From Isochrysis galbana (Eukaryota > Haptophyta > Isochrysidales > Isochrysidaceae): a DNA stretch of 64,000 nucleotides. Where the stretch lies: positions 169,875-233,874 of the forward strand of contig CM030944.1 of assembly GCA_018136815.1 (NCBI GenBank), read 5' to 3'. The notes under the pieces were generated by a model. That model had not been told where the DNA came from. It worked only from the letters and a program-made list of their open reading frames with translations, and ran no database searches. The translations under genes were made by a program, and so were the position numbers. The stretch's first letter is position 1; each line of letters starts with the position of its first letter. Shown here in pieces: positions 10,302-21,482 of the stretch.

Positions 10302-10467
10302 ATGAGTGATGCCGCAGGGGCGGAGGGCCAGGACACCACTGCCAAGGCTTTGACCGCGGGAGCCGCGCCCCCCGCGCGCGCTGGGCACGCTGGACCAGAT
10401 ACGGGGGCGGCGGTGAGCGCGCTCGACAGTGCCTCGGAGGTCCTTCAAGAGGGAGGAGGGCCAGGAG
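10302..10467 (+). CDS. First exon of a divergent Ala/Gly-rich ORF, cut off by the LINE
   Basis: Starts ATGAGTGATGCCGCAGG and encodes about 55 residues rich in Ala, Gly and Glu (MSDAAGAEGQDTTAKALTAG at the start), then meets the A-run at the LINE end. The duplicate at 17726 continues into different DNA, so this copy is an orphaned 5' end. No family recognised. The frame is short and the call rests on the clean ATG, the composition and the head-to-head position with the LRR gene. Confidence 0.3.
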
Positions 10468-13400
10468 AAAAAAAAAAAAAACCTTTTAAAATTCTCGCCT
10501 CACACGTGGCCCTGAACTATTCCTTCGTAGCCACGCCCCTTTCCCTTCCTCACCCTCATTCCCCGCCTTGCGGCAACTCCCCTCGTGCTCTACTTAGGGG
10601 CTCGGGTCATGTGGGGGTCCGAGCGGAGCGGGGTGCACCTGTCCCCAGCTGCGTATTCTCAACTTCCTCCTGTGCTGCCGGGTGACCTGTTTCTTGTGGT
10701 GCTATCGTCGGTTCCCTTGTGTCTGCGAGTGTCCATGTTTGCCGTGGGTGAGCTGTGCTGATCGATCACACCTTTGGTTGGTTCATCAAAGCCGGTCGTC
10801 TTTTCTTGCTTCTCGCTACGCGAGCCTTTCAGCGAGACCAAGCGCTGCCGCTACAAGACTGGTGTTTTCGCTCATTTGTAGCCTACCCTTTTCGTTTTCA
10901 ATGAATATCGGGGTGCTAAGTGCCAGCGTTCTCTTAAGTTTGGGCTTCCTCCCCTGGGCGGCTTTACATGTGCGCATCAAACAATGCTGCCGTGGCGGGG
11001 TGAGGCCCCTAACCAATGTGGCAAACCTCACTAGTGTAGACTCCAATACTGGGATATAGTGGTACTCATATGACTCAAATGCGACTCTATAAAAGTCTCT
11101 TAGTATGTATTTCCATGCTATCACGTATAACGCTTTTAGGCTTTCGGGTGTGTTCGCACCGGGGTATGCGAATAGTCTGTCTTTCGTTTTTTGTGTGCGT
11201 GATCTCCCGGGAGAGGGGGTGAAGTTGTTGAGGGCGTCTATGGTTTCGAATACTCTCTTCGTCGCGGGACACCACGCTAGATGGCACGAGTTTTCCCGGT
11301 GTCGGCGACACAGTCTACAGACGTCTGTCTGTCCGTCTGCGAATCTATTCCTGGTACCGATTCGCCTATGTGTGATATGTTTGAAGTGGAGGTGTTTATC
11401 CGTGTGTTTTAGCAATGGCATTGTATATAGCCTTGCTATATGTTTCCATTCTTCCTTGGTGACATTCAGTCGCTTTCCCATGCTGTTCTCGCCGCTTGCG
11501 GGGCGTTGCTTCGTGTCGCTTTAAGCATGGCCTTGGTGAGATCTGCGACTGATATTGCGTCTAGCGCGACTTTTCCTTTTAGTATGGCGTATTCGTCCGC
11601 CAAGGGGTACTCCATATATCTTGGGCCTTTGAATCCGCCTTCCCATCTGGCTGGCGGGTGGTAGTATTGGATCTCTCCCGCATTCGCTACTTTTCCGGTG
11701 TCGGCTATCTCTCCCAAGTAGTCGGTGACCGTGTGTATCCAGATGTTGTTTAGTTTGCTGATGTATTTATCGTCTTCGGAGACCCTGATTTCGTTGTTCT
11801 GTAGCTCGGTCTCCGGCTCTTGAGGCGGGGCTTTGTCGTCGGGTGCCTTTTTCCCCTTTGCGTCGGGGGGCGGGCGCTCTTGTGATTGCCCTATCACTCG
11901 CGTTGCGTGCCTAACGATTTCGTCCCATGAGTCGAGAAACTCCTTTTTGTGTATTGGGCGGCCCTCGTGTACAAAGGTTTCGGGTAGATGTTCGAGATAC
12001 GCCGAGCATTCATCTTTGCTATATGGCGTCAGAAAGGCGCCGTCTTTGAACACGTTGTGAATTACGGTAGTGTGCAGGGCTTCCCATAGACGCGCCCATG
12101 GGGCGCGCACTTTTGGGGGTGGGATGTGCGGGTTGTGCCATATCGGTTGGGATAATGCGCCCTCCCGTGTAAGGAAGGAGGGTTGTATATCGAGTTCTCT
12201 GAAGTTCGCAATAGCTTCTTTCCAGAAGACTGGAAGTGCCGGGTTGCCCCTGATACTTCCCGTCAGCATTTTCGTGGGGATCGTGGAGAGAACAGCTCCC
12301 CTCCCTAGTCCGGTCCGACAGAACCAAGCGTCTAGTCCGTGTTTCCATAGTGCCTTTCTCGCGTTCAAATAGTTTAGAATCCATCTGGCTTGTATTGCCT
12401 TTATATGGGCCGGCCAATTCAGGAGTCCCAGCCCCAGCGTCCTAGTCGCACTTTTATTGTGTGAGACGGGGTAGTGTGGGTGTTTTATCCATTTGCTTTG
12501 TTTGTTAGTGTACGGACTTGTCCAAAGGACAGCATCCGCTGCCTTTTGGACACGGGTGTGGAACCATTTCGGGGCGGCTAATGTTTGTAACCAATATCTC
12601 GGGATACCATAGATTATGAAGTTAACCACTGACGCCCTACCGAATATTGTCATATAGTTGGTGGCCGGTGCTAGCTTGGCGACCCTCGCGTCGATCTTAT
12701 CCGCTAGTTTCGACCAAAAGGGCTTGAGCGTCTCGGGTGCTCCCAAGGGGACGCCCAAGATGGTCAGATACTCATCGTTTTCTATCCAGTTGTATTTCCT
12801 CATGTCCCACGGAGGCTTACGGAGTCTCTGGGAGCCCATTCTCAGTCCTTGGAATTTGTCAGCGTTAGTTTTGCCGCCCGTCGCTTTCTCGTGCAATTCC
12901 ACCCATTGTAGTGATTTCTGTAGACTTTTGTAGTCGCGCGTTATCAGCGCCGTGTCGTCGGCAAATTGGCTTATCTTCAGGCTATAGCCATTGAGGTTCA
13001 CGCCGTTGATGTCTTCGTCGCCGTTGATGGCTCTAGTAAGTGCCTCCGTGGTCAGTAGAAACGTGAGCGGTGACAGCGGGCATCCCTGCGGCATGCCGCT
13101 GCCCACGGTAAATGGGTAGCTTCTCCCACCGTTGGTCTTGATCGTGCGTATCGGCCGGGCTTCCTCGCTCGTGAGAGCCTTTGCCAGTGTTTGGAAGTTT
13201 GGGCCGAAATTGAGAAGTTTGAGAGCTAGATGATAGAACTCCCAGCTTACTCTGTCGAAGGCTTTTTCCCAGTCGAGGGCTAGTAATAGTCCCGGATCTC
13301 CGGTCTCGTCGAGGTATGCTCTGGTGAGTTGGAGGAGGTGCGTGGCCTCGCTGATGAGTCTTCTGGGCACGAATCCTAGTTGATTTTCCGATATTATTTT

Positions 13401-15394
13401 TCCTATTACTTTGCTAAGTCTGTTGGTTAGGATCTTGGCTAGAATTTTGTAATCGCTTTGTAGTAAGGTGATAGGCCTATAGTTTCGTGGGTCTCTCGCG
13501 TCTCCTTTCTTATAGAGTAGTATAATGTCGCCTTCTCTCATGGTAAATGCTAGGGTCCCCGTGACCAATGCTTGGTTGTATAGTCGGGTTAGCAGCGGAG
13601 CCGCTGTTTTTTCGTGTGCTTTATATACTTCCGCCGGCAGCCCATCCGGGCCCGCGCTCTTTCCGGGGCCTATGCTCCGAATCGCTTGTATCGTTTCTTC
13701 CACGGTTATGGAGCCTTCTAGTCGGCGCCGGTCGAGATCATTTAGCGGGCGTTCCGCCAGCGTCGCCTCCAGCTGAGGTGTTCTCTGGGCACTTTTGGGA
13801 GAGTACAGCCACACGTAGTATCTTCTGAACTCTCTTCGGATCGCTGTGTCTGTGGTCACGGTGTCGTGCTCTGAGTGTTCCGGGGCGTCCCACCGCTTCG
13901 TACGGTAAAGCTCCGCCACGTTGGCTTTCCATCTGCGGGGCTTTAGTTGTTCGAAGAACTCTTTAGAGTGTAGGTCTTCCCGGCGGAGCTGGCGGTATAG
14001 TGGCATATCTTTGAGTGGTATCCTCCCTCTTTCCTCTGCTATTTCTTTGTGTGTTTTCGTCAGCTCTGCCGTGAGCCTTTCGTCCGGCCCTTGCTTCGCG
14101 AGGCGTATGTTTAGTCTCGCTGCCTTCAACTCGAGCGCGGATAGGATGGTAGGCTTGGTTCTTTCCGCCGTTTCTTCCCTCAGGAATGTGGCTATGGCCT
14201 CCTTCGTGTCGGCCCATATGATGTCTATGCTGGCTCCTTCGTCCATCTTTCGGACGGCGTTTTGAAGTAGCCTTTCCACCGTGTTCATCGCGCCTTTCTC
14301 ATGAATTATCGCCAGGTCTATTGGCTTGTCAAAGTTACGCCCCGGTCTGTACCCCGGTGTCTCGAAAAGCGCTAGGACGGGGAGGTGGTCTGATGCGGCT
14401 TTACCCGTAAATAGGTCCGGGCTCGGTCCGTGTTGTTGCCATTGAAAGGCATCGATATCTTTGCTGTGGTATATACGGTCTATCCTCGTATGGATGGTGG
14501 CTGCCATTCTCGTGTATCCTACATCTGGCCCTAAGCGCATCGTATGGTGCGCATCTCGTAGTTTATGCGCTCTGGTCAGTGCTTTCCATTTCTCCCCGTG
14601 TGTGTTGGTGTATAGTGTTTCCCCTGTTTTCCGGGTGTCGTGCGCGCTGTTTTCTACGCAATTAAGGTCGCCTCCAATTATGGTTGGGATAGGGTCTAGT
14701 GTGTCGAGTTCGCGATCTAGTTTGGCTATTTGTCTTTCTCGGGGGCCGGGTTGCGCGCTGAGATATATAGACATTATACGATACTGAATGTCGTTTATGT
14801 TAAGTGTTATTGATACGCATCTACCTTTTAGTAAGATTTCTAGGGTCTCCGTCTTAGCGGTTATCTGCTCCGCCGCTTCTCTGACCGCCACAGCGACGCC
14901 GCTGGCCGGGTCTCCTAGCTCTCCTGGGGCAACAAACCACAGCCATCCCAGCATGGCGGCTGTCCTATAGGCCCGGAGGTGTGAGCCGTCCTCGTAGGCA
15001 TGTAGCTCTTGTAGTAACAACACGTCCACTTTCGCTTTCCGAGCTTGTGACAGCACGGCGGCTAACCTGCCGCCCTTGGTGCCGTTGATGTTGTACGTCG
15101 CAATGCGGACGGGTCCTTCACCTGGGTATCCAAGGGTGGAGTCAAACCTAAGTCTTGGGCGTAAGGGCATCTTTTTCGCCACGGTGAGCTCTATGGCCGC
15201 AATCGCTTTCGCATCTGCGTACTCTGGATGAAGGAAAAGGCATGCCGGGCCGTTCAAACATACGCCCGGGATCTTCTTGTGAGGATGTAGGTGGCAGCGG
15301 ATCGTGCACTTATTGTCGATCCAAGCGCCCGGAACGTCGTGTGAGAGATTGCAACGCACTCCGCGTTTGTTCCTGAGGCACAGCCCCTGTGTGA
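10468..15394 (-). mobile_element. 5'-truncated LINE (APE endonuclease + reverse transcriptase), 4.9 kb
   Basis: The minus-strand ORF 15359-11466 (1297 codons) begins in a Cys/His-rich segment, then an exonuclease-endonuclease-phosphatase domain (RIATYNINGTKGG, LLLQELHAYEDG, IIGGDLNCVE, ASDHLPVLALF), then RT motifs (LALDWEKAFDRVSWEF, GMPQGCPLSPL, FADDTALI). The frame shifts once near 11470 into 11481-10816, which carries a CRLCRRHRENSCHLAWCP zinc-binding motif typical of the C-terminus of many LINEs. This is an indel or a consensus error. The coding frame is open right up to 15394, where host DNA begins, so the 5' end is truncated as usual for target-primed reverse transcription. The 3' end (10468-10481) is a run of 14 T on the element strand, preceded by AATTTTAAAAGG. 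A relative of the RT region lies at 26815-27175. Confidence 0.9.
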
Positions 15395-17157
15395 AGGTCG
15401 ACGAGAGTCAGGGATCGGTTGGCGCGTAGCATGCGCGCCAGCGCAAGTCCCCACGAGGCGCGCGCACGCCGGCCCATGCTTGCTGCGCCCAGGTCGCCCG
15501 CAAGCCGACGCCACTCAAGCTCGTTGAGGCTGCGCGAGCGGCCGACAGCATCGGCAAGCGCACCGAGCGCCTCGGCGGGCGCCTCGAAGAGCGGGTTATC
15601 CGACAAGTTGAGCTGCTCAAGCCCGCCGCTCGCCGCGACAAGCTCGGCGAGCGCGAGGCCAGCGGCCGCACCAAAGCCGTTGGCGCTCACGTCGAGCTCG
15701 AGGAGCGCGCCGCCGCGCGGCGCCGAGCGTAGCGAGCCAAAAAGGAGAAGCGCGCCCGCATCGCCGAGCGAGCAGCGCGCGGCACGCAGCCGTGCGAGCG
15801 TGCCGCCAGAGGCGAGCGGGTCCATTGCGAGCGCGAGCGCTGCGGCAGCGTCGGCCGCCGCGCCGGAGAGCGGTGCGGGCACCAGTTGCGCCGGCTTCGC
15901 ACCATACTCTGCGGCCGCGAGCGCTGTCGCAGCGGGCGGCGGCTCGAGCGCTCCGGCGGCGGCGGTGCCCGACATGTCGAGGGAGCGGAGGCCGGCGCGC
16001 GCGAGCGCCTCGAAGAGGAGCGCCGCCTCGGCACTCCGCACGCGCTGGCCGCGCACATAGAGCGTTTCGATGCCGGGCGTGGCCTCACATGCGGCCGCAA
16101 GCCCCACCCACGCGGCGCCAATCTTGCAGGCCGCCGAGACGGGCAGCTGGCCGACGCCCAACGCCGACACGGCTGGGAGTTCGCGCAGCCCCGCAGCCAG
16201 CGCCTCCGATGCAAGCAGCGCCGCTGGGAGGTCGAGGAGAGCCAACGGCGCCTCGGCATCGGCGCACGTGGCGGCGAGCTCGGCCATCGCCTGCCGCGCG
16301 ACAGTCTCGGAGCACGCGCTAAAGCGAGCAAGTGAGAGCGCGTCGTCGCCCGCGCGCACGATGCGGGCATGCGCGGCGGAGAGATCGGTGTTGGCCACGA
16401 AGGCAGCCCGCAGCTCGCCGCCTAGTCCGTTGGGCAGCCCGAGCGACTCCCACTCGGCAGCGGCGAGCCACTCGGCGAGCACACCGAGTGGCACGCGCTG
16501 CGTGCCCGCCACCTTGGGCGGCGGCAGCGCGTACGACGGCTGCGTGCCCGCGATGGGCGGGATTTGGTGGTGTGCGCGGTGGCGCGTCGCGTCGAGCTCC
16601 GCACGCAGCGCGAGCAACTCCTCCGCCGTGGGCGCTGGTTCGACCGCCAGCACCTCGATGGCATCGCCCACGCGCCGAAGGAGCGGCAGCCTCGTACCTG
16701 CTGACACGACAGCGCCCGCCTCGAGCGCGGCCGCGACGGCGAGCGCCTCGGAGGGTGAGAGCGTGGCTGTGGCGAGCCCCTCAGGAACCGGCTCCGGCGG
16801 CGGGGCTGCCCGCGTTGGCTCACGGACCGCGTCTCTCTCAGCGGCACGGCGGGCGGCCGCGAGCGCCTCTGTCTCGGCGTGCGCCGAGCGGCGGTGGTTG
16901 GCTCTACGAAGGAGCGCCCCGAGCTGAAAGAGCGCTGCGGCCGCGTCTTTCTGCGGTACTCCAGCGGATGCGTCTAGGTCATCTGCCTCAGAGAGCTGAA
17001 GGAGAGCGGTGTGGAGAGAAGGGAGGAGAGAGGAGAGGAGCTCTGCGGAGCGGCGGTCGGGAGCGGTCAGAGGGGACAGTGGAGATGCGGTGGGAGCGAT
17101 CTGGGGGATGGGGGGAGCGGGAGGAGGAGGGGACCGTGGAGGTGCGGGGGAAGCCAT
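15395..17157 (-). pseudogene. Truncated LRR gene copy (first 587 codons)
   Basis: Same start and same 587 codons as the full gene at 5535-9731, then the frame runs into LINE sequence and stops at 15310 after about 30 foreign residues. It retains a copy of the upstream region, so it could be transcribed, but it lacks most LRRs and the whole C-terminal domain. It was created by the duplication that accompanies the LINE. Confidence 0.8.
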
Positions 17158-17891
17158 CCGGGGGAAGGTGGGAGGCGGAGGAGGGGAAGGTGGAGGGGAG
17201 GAGGGGAAAAGGAGCGGTTGCTGCGGCTGGAGGTGGAAGAGGGGTGGTGCAGGAGAGGGAGAGGGGGAGGGAGGGAGAAAGGGAGGGAGGGAGAGGCAGG
17301 ACACTTGGGAGGAGAGAGGGAAGAGTACGAGTAGAGAGAAACGGGGAGAACGGGGGGTGGGGAGGGGATGGGAGGGGGAGAGAGAGGGAAAGGAGAGAGA
17401 GAGGGAGAGAGAGAGGGAGCAGCAGCGGTCGCGGGGGTGGAAACGGACAGAGCAAATACCGCCCGGGGGGGGGGGGGGGGGGGGGGGGCGGCGGGGCGGG
17501 GGGGGAGAGAAGCGGCCGCGCGAAGCGGCCGTGAGGACACGACCGCCGACCCTAGCTAGATCCCTAGATGGAAGATGGATGGGAACTACGTATTTACCGT
17601 ATTTCACCTTCACCCTTAGTTGTTCCACAGGTACCGGTACTCCGTGTCTACCCAATTCCTGGCGCGTGCCCAACTCCTGACGTTGCAGTCCTTCCTGCCC
17701 CTGAGGCTGCTGGGAGAGCTCCAGCATGAGTGATGCCGCAGGGGCGGAGGGCCAGGACACCACTGCCAAGGCTTTGACCGCGGGAGCCGCGCCCCCCGCG
17801 CGCGCTGGGCACGCTGGACCAGATACGGGGGCGGCGGTGAGCGCGCTCGACAGTGCCTCGGAGGTCCTTCAAGAGGGAGGAGGGCCAGGAG
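15395..17891. repeat. 2.5-kb direct repeat X, copy 2 (right of LINE)
   Basis: Second copy of 7969-10467. Its left edge coincides exactly with the truncated 5' end of the LINE, and its right edge (GGCCAGGAG, then AAGAGGATGC) corresponds to the point where copy 1 meets the LINE tail. Confidence 0.9.
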
Positions 17892-17900
17892 AAGAGGATG
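17726..17900 (+). CDS. Divergent Ala/Gly-rich ORF, duplicate first exon
   Basis: Same 55 codons as 10302-10467, continuing for a few residues (GEEDAT) before entering repeat DNA at about 17900. No downstream exon can be assigned with confidence because several transposons follow. Confidence 0.3.
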
Positions 17901-18128
17901 CAACATGCAACCTCAGTTTTGGTTGTTTTTTTTACAATTGCCCCGTGAAATGTATATAGAAATTAGAACTCACCCCCCCCCCCTTCCCCCCCCCTCGGCC
18001 TTTGCCCTCCCCCTTCCCCCTTCCCCCTCGTACTCCCCCCCCCCCCCCCCCCCGCCGGTACTACGAGAGGCGGAGGAGGGACGGAGGGACCCCCCTCCCT
18101 CTTTCTTTGCCTCTCTCCTCTCGCGCCC

Positions 18129-18448
18129 ATGTCCCTCCTCCGTCCAGTGGACAGTGCATCGGAGCTCGAGGCGGAGTGCGCACTTGCGCTCGCGCGCATG
18201 CACCAGGGCCCCTGGTGCCCATTGAGCGCCATGGGATGCCTGCACATGTGCACACCTCCTACCATCCTGGCAGAAACCCAGCGTTGCTGCTCGCGCAACT
18301 TTGCGACAATGCATGATCTCAGGGCACACGCTGCGGCCGAGGCCGAGCACGCGCATCATGCAGTGATGCGCGCGATCGACAGTCTTCAGAGCGCGCAAGC
18401 AAGGGTCGGCCGGGGTGCGACCGTCTCATCAAGCGCCTGCATGTGGCC
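18129..18448 (+). other. Short ORF interrupted by the hAT element
   Basis: About 107 codons (starts MSLLRPVDSASELEAECALA) run up to the hAT insertion at 18449. Beyond the far target duplication the same frame would read only a few more codons (gacgctcaatgcgtag) and stop. Cys/His residues are present but no motif is recognised. Either a small host exon or part of an older element. Confidence 0.25.
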
Positions 18449-19363
18449 CAGGGGTTGTGCGAGAACGTTCAACTGGTGTTCATATGCTTTGTGTGAACAC
18501 CAGATCTGCCAAGTGAACAAGTCATATGAACACCCGATCTGCCAACTGTTGCCAACCTTAGCGTGAACACCTCATGAGCCACCATATGAACACCTCGTGA
18601 ACACCATATGAACACCGCGGTCAGGCAAGTATTTCCACGGACAACGGCCACACGCCGCGCGCGCAATCGCGCGCGCAAGGACAAGTTGGGATCTTGGTGG
18701 TTGAGCTGAGACCGCTCCTTCGCCTTGTGGTTGTTCATCAGAGAGAAAACGCGCTCGCACTCGGATGTGTCGACGGGGACGACCAAAACGATTGCAACCA
18801 ATCGAAGCAGCTCGGGGTAAGTCGGGGAAAACTTACAAATACAAAGCATTTGTGCCCACGAATCGGCATACTTCCGAGTGTGCAGGCCCTCATTTGTGTT
18901 GATCATCTCCTTCACCTCCTCGAATTGCTCCCAAACTACATCAAAGGATGTGCCGTCCATGTAGACTTTGTACTCTTCGTATAGCAGCCGGAGTTGTTTC
19001 TCACCGAACTCGCTCAAGGTGTCCGGGTCACTTGGCTAGACGCGGTGGTCGAACACGCGCATCGCTTCGAGGATCGGGTGGTTCAAGACTTTGCAGAAGC
19101 GGTCTCTCAACTCCTCGTGGAGGGCATCGATTATCGCACCCTTATCGTCCTTGAATCTCGACCTCTCAACTTCTTTTTTTTTGCATATCGGTAGGAAACC
19201 ACACCATATGAACACTTAAACACATGTGAATGTGAACACCAACTTCCGGATATGAACAGTTCGTGAACACCCCTCCTCAGAAAATCATGTGACATGTGAA
19301 CACCTAGTCTCAGCAGCTGTAAGTGGACCAAATGGGTGCGTGAACGTTCTCGCACAACCCCTG
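18449..19363 (-). mobile_element. hAT transposon, 915 bp, with 8-bp TSD ATGTGGCC
   Basis: TIRs CAGGGGTTGTGCGAGAACGT at the left and its complement at the right end. The direct repeat ATGTGGCC at 18441-18448 and 19364-19371 is a perfect 8-bp target duplication. The minus strand keeps the C-terminal dimerisation region of a hAT transposase (18469-19017): the sequence around PELLRLVAIVLVVPVDTSECERVFSLMN has the conserved Ser/Cys-Glu-Arg-x-Phe-Ser core. Upstream coding (about 19015-19190) is open except for one in-frame TAG, so this is an internally deleted, non-autonomous copy. Both subterminal regions carry RTGAACAC octamers. Confidence 0.85.
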
Positions 19364-19371
19364 ATGTGGCC

Positions 19372-19682
19372 GACGCTCAATGCGTAGGGGTTGGCAGACA
19401 TATCCGGATATATCTCCCTCCCGGATATTTAGGCCGCTTTTGGCCGAATGGATATCCATGGATATTTGGCGGATATTTAGGGGGCCGGATGGATGGGCTG
19501 AACGCAAAAAAAAAACCATTGTAACCACTATTTAGCGCGCGAAAGTGGTTACGTGAATGCGCGCGAAGCCTTTTTTTTTGCCGGGGCAAACCCGACGCCT
19601 GACCCCGAGTATGCGGCTTCATGGCTGCTGTGATACTTTGATAAAAGGCCTTAATACTGTGATAAAAGACGGACGAGAGCTG
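19372..19682. other. AT-rich palindromic stretch
   Basis: Contains several nested GGATAT/ATATCC motifs (19400-19490), a GGCCGC-TTTT-GGCC hairpin, an A10 run and two TGATAAAAG motifs. No gene. Probably remnants of a MITE. Confidence 0.35.
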
Positions 19683-20463
19683 AGAAGACCTAGCCCGGTC
19701 ACTCACTAGGGGGCTGCGGAGGGCACCATCTGTAATGGGCAAACGAAGGCCTAAATAAGCTCCCTATGGATTCTGGTATGGGAGATCAGCAAAAAAAATC
19801 GGGGTTCTTCCGGCAAAATTTTCGAAAAATACCCGATTTCAGGCCTCTGACGGCCGTGCGGAAATATATTTCAGGCCTCCCTACATGAGCCGTGGGCTCA
19901 ATGCGCTCGCCTCGGCGAACGGCCTCCATGAGGGCCTGAACTTCTGGCAGCGCTCGCCAGCGCTCGCCAGCGTCCCAGGGGCCGGCCTCATGGAGGTCGG
20001 GCCGTGTCGAATGATCGTATGCCTGCGGCGCGATGGGCGGGGATATGTCACTACCAGACTGTGCGACCCTCGAGATCGACCGTGCGACCCACCAGGGACC
20101 TCCCACATCCCTCGCGAGGCGCTTGAGCTTGGGCTCCTCACCAGCTGGCAGCCATTGCGAGGCCGACAGCCGGCGATCGGCCGACGCGGAACCTCCGCGT
20201 TTCTTATGGGGATTCGCCCGACATTCACTGCTTTGATTCCGTCACGCGCGCGATCCTCCCATTCTCCCAAAATAGACCTCCATGGGCCGGACAAGGCGGG
20301 GGGTCACTCACCGACGCCATGGATTTTCGTGGGGTAGAGGGGGTTCGCGGGGGGAGGGGGGGGTCTGGGGGGGCAGGTAAGGGGGGTCCCTGGGGAATCC
20401 TTGGACACCCAGGAGGGATGGAAAATAGTGGTTAAAAAGCGTGAGTGACCGGCCTAGAAGACC
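19683..20463. mobile_element. TIR transposon (TAGCCCGGTCACTCAC family), 765 bp, TSD AGAAGACC
   Basis: The element 19691-20455 is flanked by AGAAGACC at 19683-19690 and 20456-20463, a perfect octamer. It lacks the 770-bp insert seen in the 3285 copy. A minus-strand open frame of about 115 codons (PEVQALMEAVRRGERIEP near its end) is conserved between copies but unassigned. Confidence 0.75.
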
Positions 20464-21482
20464 GAGACGCGGAGGCGGAGGAGGAGCGCGAGCAGCAGGC
20501 AGTGCGGGCGATGCCAAGTGAGCCTCAAGCCCCGCAGGCCCGGAGGCCCGGTGCTCTGGCCTTGCTGGCTTGTGTGCCAAATCATCCAAATCCCGCACTC
20601 GCTACGCATTGCACTAGCCCTAGCCCGCGCTCGCACCGCTCGCGTTGCGCTGCGCACACGCCAGGAGCCAGGCACCAGCCCAACCTGCGTTGCGATGTGT
20701 GCTATGTGTCTGCGTTGCGCTCACTCGTGTAGCCGGCTTATTGCGTGCGTTCGATCCTTCGTTTGCGCACGGCGGCAGTGTGGATGCATTGTGGGTTCAG
20801 AGACTGGCTAGCCTTCCTTGTTTCGCGCACATTCCAAACGTCGCCGAAGAGCTGCAACGAGAGCTGCCAGCCTACGTCCAGGCATGCCGTGGGGTCGTGT
20901 ATGACCGCGGCGATGTTAAGGCTTTCTCGCAGTCGGTGCTCAAGTGGTGGGCAACGCACCGCACAATCTTTCCCACGTGGGCCCTCTTGGCCAAGATAGC
21001 CTTTTGTCTGAGTCCCAATTCGGCTGCTTGTGAGCGTGTGTTTTCATTGCTCACGTGTGTGTTTGGTTCGAATCGCGATGCGTCTCTAGCAGACCAAGTG
21101 GAGGCGTTCGTGATGTTGCGACACAACCGCAACAAGCAAGAAGTGTGAGTGATGTGGGATGTGGGATGTGTGGAGTGTGGAGATGTGGGATGTGGGTGGG
21201 TGGCAAATAGCGATGGATAGATGGACCAGTAAGTTGGCGTCACAAATTTCCTCGTCATTTGATGTTTGTGCCTCGCATGAAGGGCCTCACTAAAAATATA
21301 CCGGGAGGGGGCCCGACAGTATTTCGCGCTCCGCCTTCGATGGCCCGAAATTCGTTAATTTTCGAAATTTTCGCCGGATAACCCCCAATTTTTTTCGCTG
21401 ATCCATCTCACCGGAACCCTTAGGGAGCTTGTTTATCCCTTAGCAGGTGCCATCCGCACCCCCATAGTGAGTGACCGGGCTA
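20464..21482 (+). mobile_element. hAT transposase C-terminal fragment with right TIR
   Basis: The frame 20645-21148 ends with a hAT dimerisation domain: WWATHRTIFPTWALLAKIAF, then SAACERVFSLLT. Downstream, 21250-21482 is an inverted, diverged copy of the long left arm at 19691-19880, ending in TAGTGAGTGACCGGGCTA (21465-21482), the exact complement of the left end. So 19691-21482 also reads as one element with long TIRs of about 190 bp, although no octamer flanks that larger unit. The N-terminal transposase half is missing. Confidence 0.65.

Larger units (their letters stand above)
7969..10467. repeat. 2.5-kb direct repeat X, copy 1 (left of LINE)
   Basis: Starts at AGGTCGACGAGAGTCAGG inside the LRR gene and ends at GGCCAGGAG beside the LINE A-run. 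It matches 15395-17891 nearly base for base. Differences I can see are a two-base change near 9772 (ATT versus AGG) and G-run lengths. It covers LRR codons 1-587, the upstream region and the divergent exon. Confidence 0.9.

Noticed and set aside
15310-17769. An 819-residue minus-strand ORF longer than the LRR fragment
   Set aside because: Its first 200 codons read through upstream microsatellite and G-run DNA of low complexity. The real start is the ATG shared with the full LRR gene.
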